Of a stretch of 64,000 bases of DNA, positions 1-8,002 are shown in pieces. The notes under the pieces were generated by a model. That model worked only from the letters and a program-made list of their open reading frames with translations. It searched no databases and was not told the DNA's origin. How positions within the stretch are numbered: position 1 is the stretch's first letter; each line of letters opens with the position of its first letter. A program made the position numbers and the translations under genes. Source of the stretch: Pedobacter antarcticus (GTDB taxonomy: Bacteria > Bacteroidota > Bacteroidia > Sphingobacteriales > Sphingobacteriaceae); assembly GCF_900112985.1 (NCBI RefSeq), contig NZ_FONS01000005.1, positions 124,001 to 188,000 of the forward strand, given 5' to 3'.

Positions 1-1377
1 GGACCGGTTCAGCTGCGGTTCTATGCGGGAGTACCCATATTAAACGGCGCAGGTTATGCTTTAGGAACATTGTGCCTTATCGATCAGAAAGAAAGAACAT
101 TCAGCGATAATGACGCTGCGGTACTTCAGGATCTGGCTCAGCTGGTCAGTAATGAAACAGAAGCGAGATTAACGATTCTTCAGCAGAAACAAAGCGAAAT
201 TAAGTTTCAGGGCCATGGCCGTAAGCGAGAGCAGGAACTCAACGAAGAATTGATTACTGCGAACGAAGAACTCTTCGCAATGAATGAAGAGCTCGTGCAT
301 ACCAGCCAGGAAAGATTTAAAGCCGAAGAATTACTGCGTGTAGCATTAGATACTGCATCTATTGGTACCTGGCATATGGATTTGGACAGCAGGGTATTTA
401 CAGCCTCGGCAAGAATGAATGAGTTATTCGGATTTGATGCAGGATACCAGATCAGCGAGCAGGATATTATTAATCAGATTGACCCCGCTTATCAGGAAGA
501 TGTCAAACGACTGGCTTACGAATCAGTTAAAAAAGGGGCGCCGTACCGGGTAGAATATCCAATCATCGGATTTAATGATCAGAAAATTAAATGGCTGCTT
601 GCTGTTGGCAGATTATATGATAACCCTAAACATCAGGTCCGGCATTTTTCCGGTGTGACTATCGATATCACAGAGCAGAAACAAGATGAGATCAGGAAGA
701 ATGATTTCATCGGTATGGTGAGCCATGAGTTGAAAACACCTTTAACATCACTTAAAGGGTATATCCAAATGCTGCATCAGAAAGCTGTGAAAAAAGAAGA
801 TGAGTTTAGCAGTAATACACTAAGTAAGGTCGAGAAGCAGGTTATTAAAATGCAGACGCTAATTAATGGTTTTCTTAATCTCTCTGGTCTGGAAACCGGC
901 AAGATTAAGCTTAATATTAAAGAGTTTGATATTTGCCAGTTAGTTTCTGATACTATCGAAGACGTGAAAAGTAGCAGCAGTACAACACATGACTTCATTC
1001 CAGAAACGTCTGAAGGAATCATGCTGGTAAGAGCAGACAGAGATAAAATTGGTCAGGTTATCTATAATTTTATGACCAATACTATCAAATATGCCCCCTT
1101 AAGCGGGGTAGTGAATGTGGGTTGCAGACAGGTCGGCGAGCATATTCAAGTGAGTGTCAAAGACCATGGAATAGGAATTCAACCAGAAGACATACCGAAG
1201 ATCTTCGACCGTTTTTTCCGCGTCGATAATCTATATACTCAGCATATATCTGGTTTTGGTATCGGACTTTATCTGAGTAAGGAAATTATTCAGCGCCATC
1301 ATGGTCAGATCTGGGTGGAGAGCAAGCCCGGAGAAGGCACCACATTTTTCTTCAAGTTGCCGGTTTCAGGAAGTTAA
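1..1377 (+). CDS. Sensor histidine kinase, 5'-truncated by window edge (GAF-PAS-HisKA-HATPase)
   Basis: The reading frame is open from base 1, so the gene begins upstream; the first in-window start-like codon (TTG at 70) is only internal. The visible product is 458 residues. It opens with the end of a GAF domain (FYAGVPI...GYALGTLCLID), then a coiled linker rich in NEEL repeats, a PAS fold (about residues 110-225), a HisKA helix with the phospho-acceptor His in MVSHELKTPL, and an HATPase domain with N, G1 and G2 boxes (NFMTNTIKYA, DHGIGI, GFGIGLYL). No transmembrane segment is visible, so it is probably a soluble cytoplasmic kinase. No response regulator is adjacent, and the next gene is convergent. 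The family call is secure; the stimulus is unknown. Confidence 0.93.
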   Translation, partial: GPVQLRFYAGVPILNGAGYALGTLCLIDQKERTFSDNDAAVLQDLAQLVSNETEARLTILQQKQSEIKFQGHGRKREQELNEELITANEELFAMNEELVHTSQERFKAEELLRVALDTASIGTWHMDLDSRVFTASARMNELFGFDAGYQISEQDIINQIDPAYQEDVKRLAYESVKKGAPYRVEYPIIGFNDQKIKWLLAVGRLYDNPKHQVRHFSGVTIDITEQKQDEIRKNDFIGMVSHELKTPLTSLKGYIQMLHQKAVKKEDEFSSNTLSKVEKQVIKMQTLINGFLNLSGLETGKIKLNIKEFDICQLVSDTIEDVKSSSSTTHDFIPETSEGIMLVRADRDKIGQVIYNFMTNTIKYAPLSGVVNVGCRQVGEHIQVSVKDHGIGIQPEDIPKIFDRFFRVDNLYTQHISGFGIGLYLSKEIIQRHHGQIWVESKPGEGTTFFFKLPVSGS

Positions 1378-1414
1378 ACAATGGGCCGACCCGCAGATCA
1401 ACCCATAATTCTAA

Positions 1415-2395
1415 TTATTTCAGTGCTGATTTAATTACTGCTGCGGCCTGCAAAACTGAAGTTTGTATAGCAGGCACTCCGGCGATTGGATTTAATAGTC
1501 CGTAATCATGGATCAGGCCACCATATCTGGTTAGCGTTACAGGAACTCCTGCCTCATCCAGTTTTCTGGCATAAGCTTCACCCTCATCTCTTAAAACATC
1601 ATTTTCTGCGGTCTGAACCAGAGCAGGAGGTAAGCCTTTTAGCCTTTCAGTATCAGCTTTGAGCGGAGCGGCATAAATCTCATTTCTTTTTGCCGTATCC
1701 GGCAGGTAGTTATCCCAGAACCATTTCATCATATTTCTGGTCAGGAATCTTCCTTCTGCGTAAGTATGATAAGAATCGGTATCAAAATCTGCATCGGTAA
1801 CCGGCCATAATAATACCTGCAATTTAATCTCCGGACCCTTTTTGTCTTTAGCCATTAAGGCGACGACAGTAGCCATATTTCCACCGACACTATTTCCTGC
1901 GATAGCCATATTTTTGCCGTCTACACCTATTTCTTTACCATTTTCGGCCAACCATTCAACTGTTGCATAGATTTCATTAATGGCAGTTGGATATTGCGCC
2001 TCAGGCGAGGGCGTATAGTCTGGGAAAACAGCTACTGCACCACTTTGAACGACCAGATCACGTACCAATCTTCGATGGGTATCATAATCTCCGAGCACCC
2101 AGCCGCCACCATGAATAAAGACGAACACCGGAGCATTTTCGACTACATCTTCTGGTTTGGTAATATGAATTTTCACGTCATATCCACCTTGAGAGATTGT
2201 GCGTTCCGATTCCACGATGTCCGAATAATCGAATCGTACCGATTTTTGCGCGCCAACCAGGACTTGCCGGGCATCTGCCGGACTTAATTCCTCCATAGGC
2301 TTACCGCCGGCAGAATTAAGACCTTTTAAAAAGGACCTTACCTCAGCAAAGATCTGTGGATCCTCTTCTGCCTTAAACTTTCTTTCCTGTGCCAT
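1415..2395 (-). CDS. Alpha/beta hydrolase, HSL-family esterase/lipase
   Basis: This is a carboxylesterase-type hydrolase of about 326 residues. It shows the HSL oxyanion-hole motif HGGGW, the nucleophile elbow GNSVGG with catalytic Ser, a candidate Asp in AENDVLRDEG and a candidate His in GLIHDYGLL, in the usual order. No signal peptide is seen, so it is probably cytoplasmic. The frame can be extended to a TTG at 2413, but the ATG at 2395 (product begins MAQERKF) is the better start. It is convergent with the kinase on the left and has the OsmC gene behind it on the same strand, about 60 bp away. The natural substrate cannot be told from sequence. Confidence 0.92.
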   Translation of the reverse strand: MAQERKFKAEEDPQIFAEVRSFLKGLNSAGGKPMEELSPADARQVLVGAQKSVRFDYSDIVESERTISQGGYDVKIHITKPEDVVENAPVFVFIHGGGWVLGDYDTHRRLVRDLVVQSGAVAVFPDYTPSPEAQYPTAINEIYATVEWLAENGKEIGVDGKNMAIAGNSVGGNMATVVALMAKDKKGPEIKLQVLLWPVTDADFDTDSYHTYAEGRFLTRNMMKWFWDNYLPDTAKRNEIYAAPLKADTERLKGLPPALVQTAENDVLRDEGEAYARKLDEAGVPVTLTRYGGLIHDYGLLNPIAGVPAIQTSVLQAAAVIKSALK

Positions 2396-2458
2396 AAAAC
2401 TGTTTTTTATCAATGAAATATTAAATGATTGGTCTGTCCGCTTTATTGAATCCGTGGT

Positions 2459-2872
2459 TTATTGAATAAGAGTAGCCTGCAGAACAATCTCAAAGCTGAA
2501 AGCCTGGCTAACCGGACATGTTTCTTCAGCTTGTTTAGCAATTTTCTGGAATTCTTCTTCTGTTATTCCGGGAACTTTGGCCTCAAGGACCAATAAAGAC
2601 TGGGTAATTTTTCCATCCAGCAGGGTAACGGTAGATTCTGTTTTTAGTTCATCAGGTACATAACCCGCCGTGGTAAGATCCAGACTTAATTTCATAGTAA
2701 AACAACCGGCATGGGCGGCAGCCAGCAGTTCTTCCGGGTTAGTACCGGTGCCTTCTGCAAAGCGGCTGTTAAATGAATATGGAGTTTGATTTAAGACGGT
2801 GCTTGCTGTTGTCAGATGTCCGTTTCCTTCTTTAATGGTGCCATTCCAGACGGCGTTTGCTTTACGTTTCAT
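2459..2872 (-). CDS. OsmC family peroxide-resistance protein
   Basis: This is a 137-residue OsmC-like protein. The family reduces organic hydroperoxides with a paired-cysteine site. Visible hallmarks are the N-terminal AVWNGTIKEGNG strand, the motif EELLAAAHAGCFTM carrying the first cysteine, and EETCPVSQAF carrying the second. The start is placed at ATG 2872, because a longer frame to 2962 adds 30 basic residues with no family counterpart and would run across a TAnnTTTG promoter-like element at 2903-2910. The length fits OsmC/Ohr proteins, and the HAGCF spacing fits the OsmC subgroup. It probably acts in the cytoplasm against oxidative or osmotic stress. Confidence 0.92.
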   Translation of the reverse strand: MKRKANAVWNGTIKEGNGHLTTASTVLNQTPYSFNSRFAEGTGTNPEELLAAAHAGCFTMKLSLDLTTAGYVPDELKTESTVTLLDGKITQSLLVLEAKVPGITEEEFQKIAKQAEETCPVSQAFSFEIVLQATLIQ

Positions 2873-2902
2873 TCCTTTAAATTTTAAATGTTTTTTATAA
2901 AA

Positions 2903-2910
2903 CAAAGGTA
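2903..2910 (-). promoter_or_regulatory. Candidate Bacteroidota -7 element for the osmC-like gene
   Basis: The minus strand reads TACCTTTG, an exact match to the Bacteroidota TAnnTTTG element, about 30 bp upstream of the ATG at 2872. No clear -33 TTTG is visible at the expected distance. Its position supports the shorter start. Confidence 0.45.
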
Positions 2911-3069
2911 GGGTCGTAAGGTTCGCAGATAAACGTCGTTTCCTGCTTTTTTCTAAAAACATGTAAATATTTTCAATGTGCTGTAACGAAAGTTAAAGAT
3001 GAGCTACTTATTGAGTATAAAAAATCTTTCAGGGCCCGAGAGTAAACCAACCTAAAATAAAAACAGAAC

Positions 3070-3966
3070 ATGAAAAAGACATTCAAAATATTCGCAGCAG
3101 GCATCGCACTAATTGGTTTATCTTTAGTAAACGGCCCTGCACAAGCACAGACTAAAAATAAAGCAGCTCTGGAACCTATTAAAGAGAAGGCTATGCTTTG
3201 GGAAATTAGCGGTAAAGGATTACAGAAGCCATCTTACCTTTTCGGCACTATTCATTTGATTTGCGCTGAGAACTTTGAAATTAAACCAGTAGTGGCAGAG
3301 AAAATCAAATCAAGCGACAGGCTGGTTATGGAGCTCGACTTCAGTAATAAAGAAACGCTTGCAGAATTACAGAAGGGTATGATGGGCGAGAAACCACTAA
3401 GCCAGACCTTGAGTGCCGCCGATTACCGGACTGTAGATTCCCTGGTGCAGCTTAAAGCAGGCGCGCCGCTTAAGAACTTTGATATGCTAACCTTGCAAAC
3501 AGTTTCAAGTCTGCTTTTAGCTAAGGCAGCACCCTGTAAAGAGAGCAAATCCTTCGAATTCGAGTTTCTGAAGATTGCTGCGGACAATAAAATTGCAACC
3601 GGTCAGATCGAGCGTGTAACCGAGCAACTCGACTATCTCAAAAAAGCGTATTCGGACGAGCGTACTATTGCAGATTTCAAAAACTATGACCAGCTTACAA
3701 ACATGTTAACAGCAATGGGCAAGAAGTATCAGGCGGGAGAATTGCAACAGGTCTATGATACGATAACAGCACCACAGTTTATGGATGAGACTGCCGTGAA
3801 ATATATGTTGACGGAACGTAATCACAATTGGGCAGAGCGGATGCCGCAAATGATGGAAAAGGAAACAAACTTCTTTGCAGTAGGCGCGGCACATCTGCCT
3901 GGCGAAAATGGTATGATCCATTTGTTAAGAGCTAAAGGATATCAGGTTAAACCTATATTTAAATAG
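3070..3966 (+). CDS. TraB/GumN family protein, exported
   Basis: This 298-residue protein has a clear signal peptide (hydrophobic stretch about residues 8-24, then AQAQ). The TraB/GumN fold is marked by GTIHLICAENF near residue 58 and by the C-terminal motif AAHLPGENGMIHLL. Family members carry conserved GxxH and E residues reminiscent of metal-dependent proteases, but in most bacteria the biochemical activity is unproven. It is probably periplasmic. Only 3 bp separate it from a downstream ECF sigma factor, suggesting a three-gene operon with that sigma factor and a membrane protein. The family call is good; the function is unknown. Confidence 0.88.
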   Translation: MKKTFKIFAAGIALIGLSLVNGPAQAQTKNKAALEPIKEKAMLWEISGKGLQKPSYLFGTIHLICAENFEIKPVVAEKIKSSDRLVMELDFSNKETLAELQKGMMGEKPLSQTLSAADYRTVDSLVQLKAGAPLKNFDMLTLQTVSSLLLAKAAPCKESKSFEFEFLKIAADNKIATGQIERVTEQLDYLKKAYSDERTIADFKNYDQLTNMLTAMGKKYQAGELQQVYDTITAPQFMDETAVKYMLTERNHNWAERMPQMMEKETNFFAVGAAHLPGENGMIHLLRAKGYQVKPIFK

Positions 3967-3969
3967 ACA

Positions 3970-4473
3970 TTGGAAACCCGGGAAAAAGAATTTCTTTCAT
4001 TGATTGAGCAGCATAAAGGCATCATTCATAAGATCACCAAAATGTATATGGACGATCGGGATGATCAGCAGGACCTGTTTCAGGAAATCGTATACCAGCT
4101 TTGGAAATCATATGCAGCTTTCAAGGGCGATAGTAAATTTTCTACCTGGATGTATCGTGTAGCACTTAATACGGCGATTATCTTTCTTAGGAAAGAGAAA
4201 AAGAAACTAGATACCAGTGGCGAATTTCCCGAAAATATAGCGCAGGAAGAAGATCAGCATAACGAAAAAGAAGCCAGGCTTAAGCATTTCTATCAGGCAG
4301 TACAACAGCTGGAGAAAGTCGAGAAAGCGATTATCTTTTATCATCTGGAAGACTATTCCTCCCGGGAAATCGGTGAAAGTCTGGGTATAACAGAAGGAAA
4401 CGTCCGGGTAAAACTAAACCGGGCAAAAAACAAAATTAAAGAACTGATAAAACTACAAGGATATGAATTTTGA
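3970..4473 (+). CDS. ECF-type RNA polymerase sigma-70 factor
   Basis: This is a 167-residue ECF sigma factor. Region 2 lies at about residues 15-80 (DDRDDQQDLFQEIVYQLW, then FSTWMYRVALNTAI), and region 4 at about 105-160 with the helix-turn-helix YSSREIGESLGITEGNVRVKLNRA. The start is a TTG three bases after the stop of the TraB-like gene; no ATG or GTG is available in frame before region 2. The 3' end overlaps the next gene by 11 bp, so translation is probably coupled. The overlapping membrane protein is the natural anti-sigma candidate. Target promoters are unknown. Confidence 0.93.
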   Translation: METREKEFLSLIEQHKGIIHKITKMYMDDRDDQQDLFQEIVYQLWKSYAAFKGDSKFSTWMYRVALNTAIIFLRKEKKKLDTSGEFPENIAQEEDQHNEKEARLKHFYQAVQQLEKVEKAIIFYHLEDYSSREIGESLGITEGNVRVKLNRAKNKIKELIKLQGYEF

Positions 4474-5083
4474 TGATTTTAAAACAGCCTGGAATGATGA
4501 GCAGGCAGCAGATATAAAAGTACCGGCAACAATAGAGAAATTAAAAACTGCACATATGCCGGTGGAACAGTTAAGAAGGAAAATGCATGGAGAATTTTAT
4601 GTGCAGGTGATCTCCGTGATATTGATAGCCTTTATCCCCCAACTTCTAAATTTCAGCCAGTCATTGTACTTACCATTTTACGGTATGTATGCCGTATTCT
4701 TCAGTTTGTGTACATATTACCTGGCTAAGCTAATTATTTTTTACAAAACATTGGATGTAAGTACATTAAGTACTAAAGACAGTCTGTATGAAACCTATTA
4801 TAATCTTAAACTGAATATTGAAGTGTATAAATCATTTACCTATTCACTTTCACCTTTTGCCCTGATTTTTGGTGCATTAGTTATTTTAAATGCAGGCGAT
4901 GGTAAACTGATGAAAATGATTGTGGAACATGGCCTGAAAGATACACAGGTAATATGGGCAACCACGACCTTTATCGTTGTGATGGTCTCAGTTACCATTA
5001 TTACAGAACTATATGTCTCTAAACAGTACGGACGCTACGCCAGTCAGCTTAAAACGCTGATTGACGAGCTTAAAGAAGTATAA
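4463..5083 (+). CDS. Membrane protein, putative anti-sigma partner of the upstream ECF factor
   Basis: This 206-residue protein has a soluble N-terminal part of about 45 residues and then four likely membrane segments (about 48-65, 70-92, 125-145 and 163-185). The N-terminal MNFDDFKTAWNDEQ pattern resembles small Bacteroidota proteins encoded directly after ECF sigma genes, but no zinc-binding anti-sigma motif (HxxxCxxC) or FecR domain is visible. The 11-bp overlap with the sigma gene argues for a shared role, most simply as a membrane anti-sigma factor; that is inference from context only. It converges with the HPP gene with only 2 bp between stops. Confidence 0.75.
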   Translation: MNFDDFKTAWNDEQAADIKVPATIEKLKTAHMPVEQLRRKMHGEFYVQVISVILIAFIPQLLNFSQSLYLPFYGMYAVFFSLCTYYLAKLIIFYKTLDVSTLSTKDSLYETYYNLKLNIEVYKSFTYSLSPFALIFGALVILNAGDGKLMKMIVEHGLKDTQVIWATTTFIVVMVSVTIITELYVSKQYGRYASQLKTLIDELKEV

Positions 5084-5085
5084 AC

Positions 5086-5679
5086 TTATTTTAGCGCCTT
5101 CCGCTGACGTCTTTTCCAGAACAGATACCATTGCTTATTCGCAGGATAGGAGCGGTGGCTGGTTCTGTTATTAAAGAAAATCGCTACCATCAATAAGATT
5201 AATGCACCTGAAAGTACAGGACTTAAAACGTACCAGTAACCCAGGCTTAAAACCTTTTCGGAACCAATATTGGCCAGCAGTGCAGTAGCACCACCCGGAG
5301 GATGTAGTGTTTTGGTTATTTGCATCAGCACAATTGATAAAGAAACCGATAACGCAGAAGCAAGCCATATCTCCCCCGGAATCAGCTTGTGGACAGTAAC
5401 CCCGACTATTGCACAGAGCACATGGCCTCCGATAAAGTTGCGCGGTTGAGCGAGCGGACTGTTAATAATTCCGAAAATCAGGACTGCTGACGCACCGAAT
5501 GAAGCAATCAGAAATAAGTTGTCATTTGCCGTGAAGTGGTCGCTGTGCAGCAGACTCAACAGACCGATTCCGCAGAATGAGCCTAAGAAAGTCCATAGGT
5601 GCTCTTTGAAATCAATTAATGTTTCCTTGTACAGAATGTAACGTGCCTTCCTGGCATGCCGGCGTATTTTTGTTCTCAT
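5086..5679 (-). CDS. HPP family integral membrane protein
   Basis: This 197-residue protein belongs to the HPP family, named for its conserved His-Pro-Pro motif, seen here as LHPPGGATALLAN. Four or five hydrophobic helices follow a basic N-terminus (about residues 30-45, 53-72, 82-98, 105-120 and 143-167). Some HPP proteins in cyanobacteria and plants have been linked to nitrite transport; nothing here supports a specific substrate. The start is ATG 5679. The gene stands alone on the minus strand, convergent with the putative anti-sigma gene. Confidence 0.88.
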   Translation of the reverse strand: MRTKIRRHARKARYILYKETLIDFKEHLWTFLGSFCGIGLLSLLHSDHFTANDNLFLIASFGASAVLIFGIINSPLAQPRNFIGGHVLCAIVGVTVHKLIPGEIWLASALSVSLSIVLMQITKTLHPPGGATALLANIGSEKVLSLGYWYVLSPVLSGALILLMVAIFFNNRTSHRSYPANKQWYLFWKRRQRKALK

Positions 5680-5827
5680 CTTCGTGTTGCAAAGAAACGA
5701 AATAAGGGTAGGATTATCCGCTGATCATCATCATTTTTCACCTTAACGGACACGAAAAATGTAATTGCTTTAACAAGCTTTCGAATATTATGCATATTAT
5801 TGAGTAAACCATTCCTAAGCTAACCAA

Positions 5828-6427
5828 ATGTATAATCCTGAATCCAACCCTTTTGATAGGGAACGCCTCTTGTTGTGCAAAATCGTTTTAGGTGATCAAA
5901 GAGCCTTCACTGAGCTTTTTCATCAGCATCAGGCCATGGTTTACAATTTTGCTTTCAGGCTATTAAAATCTCAGGATAAAGCTACTGAAGTCGTACAGAT
6001 TATCTTTATCCGAATCTGGCAGGGCAGGGAAAGATTGGGGGAAGTAGAAAATTTCGGCGCTTATCTGAACAGGGCAGTCAGGAATGAAAGTTATACCGCA
6101 CTGCGCACTATCGCAAAGCAACGGATTAGGGAAACAGAGCTTTCCGGGGAAGACCCTGCGAGTGAAGTCAGCACCGATGATAGAATTCTCTATGATGAAT
6201 CTGTGAACCGTCTCAATACCATTGTGAATATGCTTCCGCCGCAAAGGAAACTGGTTTACCAGTTATGCCATGAACAAGGTTTGAAATACCAGGAAGTAGC
6301 AGACCGGCTCAATATTTCTTCAGGAACCGTGCATAAGCATATGAAGCTTGCCTTGCAAACTATCCGTTCAAACTTTGGTGTGGCAGAGCAGGGAATTTTA
6401 TTATTACTCCTTTACCGTTACTGGTAA
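5828..6427 (+). CDS. ECF sigma factor, FecI-like, of the GH92 utilisation locus
   Basis: This 199-residue ECF sigma factor is the Bacteroidota FecI-like type. Region 2 lies at about residues 25-90 (FTELFHQHQAMVYNFAFRLL, then ATEVVQIIFIRIWQ), and region 4 at about 130-185 with QLCHEQGLKYQEVADRLNISSGTVHKHM. The start ATG 5828 follows a CTAACCAA leader typical of the group. FecR, an STN-type SusC and SusD lie downstream on the same strand, the standard arrangement in which substrate binding at the receptor releases the sigma factor through FecR. The expected target is the downstream susC promoter. Confidence 0.95.
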   Translation: MYNPESNPFDRERLLLCKIVLGDQRAFTELFHQHQAMVYNFAFRLLKSQDKATEVVQIIFIRIWQGRERLGEVENFGAYLNRAVRNESYTALRTIAKQRIRETELSGEDPASEVSTDDRILYDESVNRLNTIVNMLPPQRKLVYQLCHEQGLKYQEVADRLNISSGTVHKHMKLALQTIRSNFGVAEQGILLLLLYRYW

Positions 6428-6511
6428 ACCCACCCGGTAAAAAATATTTTCATTTCCATTACCCGTGTTTACTTTTTGCTGCGTCAGTAGTGTGAACCAA
6501 ATTCAAACTAT

Positions 6512-7744
6512 ATGAACGCCGAAAGGAAAGATTACTATCCTCTTTTCAAAAAATACCTGGATCAGACTGCCTCTGAAGCAGAAATCCTGGAATTTATGCG
6601 GTTTGCTTCCGACCCGGCAAATGAACTCCTCATCCACCATTTTCTGGTTGCGATACAAGATGAACAATACTCAGGACACGGTTTAAGTGAAATTCAGCAG
6701 GAAGAAATACTGCAGGAAATCTTCAGATCCGACAGCAATAGTGCCACTTTCAATGGGAAAACTATAAAACTTAAACGCTTAATAATCGGGATAGCAGCAC
6801 TGCTTTTACTAGCCGGAGGTTATTTATCACTAACCAATACTCCTTCCAGAAAAAACATCAGCTTTCAGCAATATACAGGTAACGTGAAACCGGGAACTAA
6901 TCAGGCAACCCTAACTGTGGAGAACGGTAAGATCATCACACTGACGGAGTTGCCCGAAGGAGAATTTCTCCGGAATCAGAACCTTAAAATAAGAAAGCAG
7001 CAGGGCGGATTACTGGTTTACGTTCCGGTTGATGCCAGGCAATCAGAGAGAAAGATACCCGCCATACATACTTTAAAGACACCTGCCGGCGGAAAGTTTC
7101 AGCTGCAGTTACCCGATGGAACACGCGTTTGGCTTAATGCATCTACAACATTCAGCTTCCCGAGTTCATTTGTTCCGGGAGAACCAAGAAAGGTCAGCTT
7201 AGAGGGTGAGGCTTATTTCGAGGTGGCTTCATCTATAGGAAAAGCAGGAAAAGTCCCGTTTATAGTTAGCACCCAAAATCAAGAGGTGGAAGTGCTGGGT
7301 ACCCATTTCAACATTCAGGCCTACACAGAAAACGATAAAACTTTAACCACACTGGCAGAGGGGAGTATCAGGATTCACCAGCAGAATCAGTCTTCCCGTA
7401 AGATTCGTCCCGGGGAACAGGCCACTGTGGGAAGAGGGGCGGCCCGTCAGCAGATCGAAATACATCAGGTTGATACCAGTATGGCACTCGCCTGGAAGAA
7501 CGGTCTTTTTAAATTTAAAAATGCAGGGATCAAGCAGGTAATGCAAGAATTCTCAAGATGGTATGCAATCGATGTTGCCTATGAAGGTAAAATACCCGAT
7601 CTGAAGTTTAACGGGGAAGTTTACAGGGATATGAATGCTACACAGGCACTCAGGCTGCTGAGCATGGCTAGTATAAATTTCCGGGTCGTTCAGTCTGTGC
7701 GTAATCCGGAAATCAAACGAATTATTATAACCGGATCTAAATAA
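6512..7744 (+). CDS. FecR family anti-sigma factor
   Basis: This 410-residue transmembrane regulator has a cytoplasmic N-terminal segment of about 88 residues for sigma binding, one membrane helix (about 89-107, IIGIAALLLLAGGYLSL), a periplasmic FecR domain (about 185-285; TPAGGKFQLQLPDGTRVWLN, then VEVLGTHFNIQAY) and a C-terminal DUF4974 domain (about 330-405; FKNAGIKQVMQEFSRWYAID), whose fold resembles STN domains. It lies 84 bp after the sigma gene and before the STN-containing receptor. It should hold the sigma factor inactive until it contacts the ligand-loaded receptor. Confidence 0.95.
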   Translation: MNAERKDYYPLFKKYLDQTASEAEILEFMRFASDPANELLIHHFLVAIQDEQYSGHGLSEIQQEEILQEIFRSDSNSATFNGKTIKLKRLIIGIAALLLLAGGYLSLTNTPSRKNISFQQYTGNVKPGTNQATLTVENGKIITLTELPEGEFLRNQNLKIRKQQGGLLVYVPVDARQSERKIPAIHTLKTPAGGKFQLQLPDGTRVWLNASTTFSFPSSFVPGEPRKVSLEGEAYFEVASSIGKAGKVPFIVSTQNQEVEVLGTHFNIQAYTENDKTLTTLAEGSIRIHQQNQSSRKIRPGEQATVGRGAARQQIEIHQVDTSMALAWKNGLFKFKNAGIKQVMQEFSRWYAIDVAYEGKIPDLKFNGEVYRDMNATQALRLLSMASINFRVVQSVRNPEIKRIIITGSK

Positions 7745-7769
7745 ACCAAATATTAACCAAATATAAATT

Positions 7770-7799
7770 ATGAAGAGAATAGACACAAAGCCGCGCTAA
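7770..7799 (+). other. Possible 9-codon leader ORF between fecR and susC
   Basis: ATG at 7770 is preceded by an AACCAAAT-rich leader like those before real genes in this locus. It opens a 9-codon frame (MKRIDTKPR) that stops at 7797-7799, shortly before a strong hairpin. It is too short to judge by coding statistics; its position suggests a leader peptide. Confidence 0.35.
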
Positions 7800-7820
7800 G
7801 GCCGGGCCAGGGTAGCCAAA

Positions 7821-7852
7821 AAAAAACCGGACAATGTTCGAGCATTGTCCGG
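7821..7852. promoter_or_regulatory. A-tract plus perfect 10-bp hairpin in the fecR-susC leader
   Basis: Arms 7827-7836 (CCGGACAATG) and 7843-7852 pair perfectly around a 6-base loop, preceded by a run of A. Read on the minus strand this is a textbook intrinsic terminator (stem, then U9), yet no minus-strand gene ends here. On the plus strand it sits in the likely 5' region of the susC transcript and has no U-tract. It may block antisense transcription, stabilise the susC mRNA or act as part of a cis-regulator. Confidence 0.6.
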
Positions 7853-8002
7853 GAGTATGATTTGAGCTAACCCATCCAGAAGGATAAAACAGTATTGCCT
7901 ATTAACCCAAATCAACCAAAAGTAGGAAACCTTACCATAGCATACAATAGCCTTAAACAGCTATTAGTATCAGGTTCCCTGCGCCCAAACCCATTGTTTT
8001 CT

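Noticed and set aside
1994..2287. 97-codon plus-strand frame opposite the esterase
   Set aside because: It lies wholly antisense to a gene with intact catalytic motifs and shows no family resemblance.
7895..8002. N-terminal extension of the STN-type SusC from a TTG codon
   Set aside because: The extra 36 residues precede a normal signal peptide that begins at ATG 8003; the stretch is more likely a leader.
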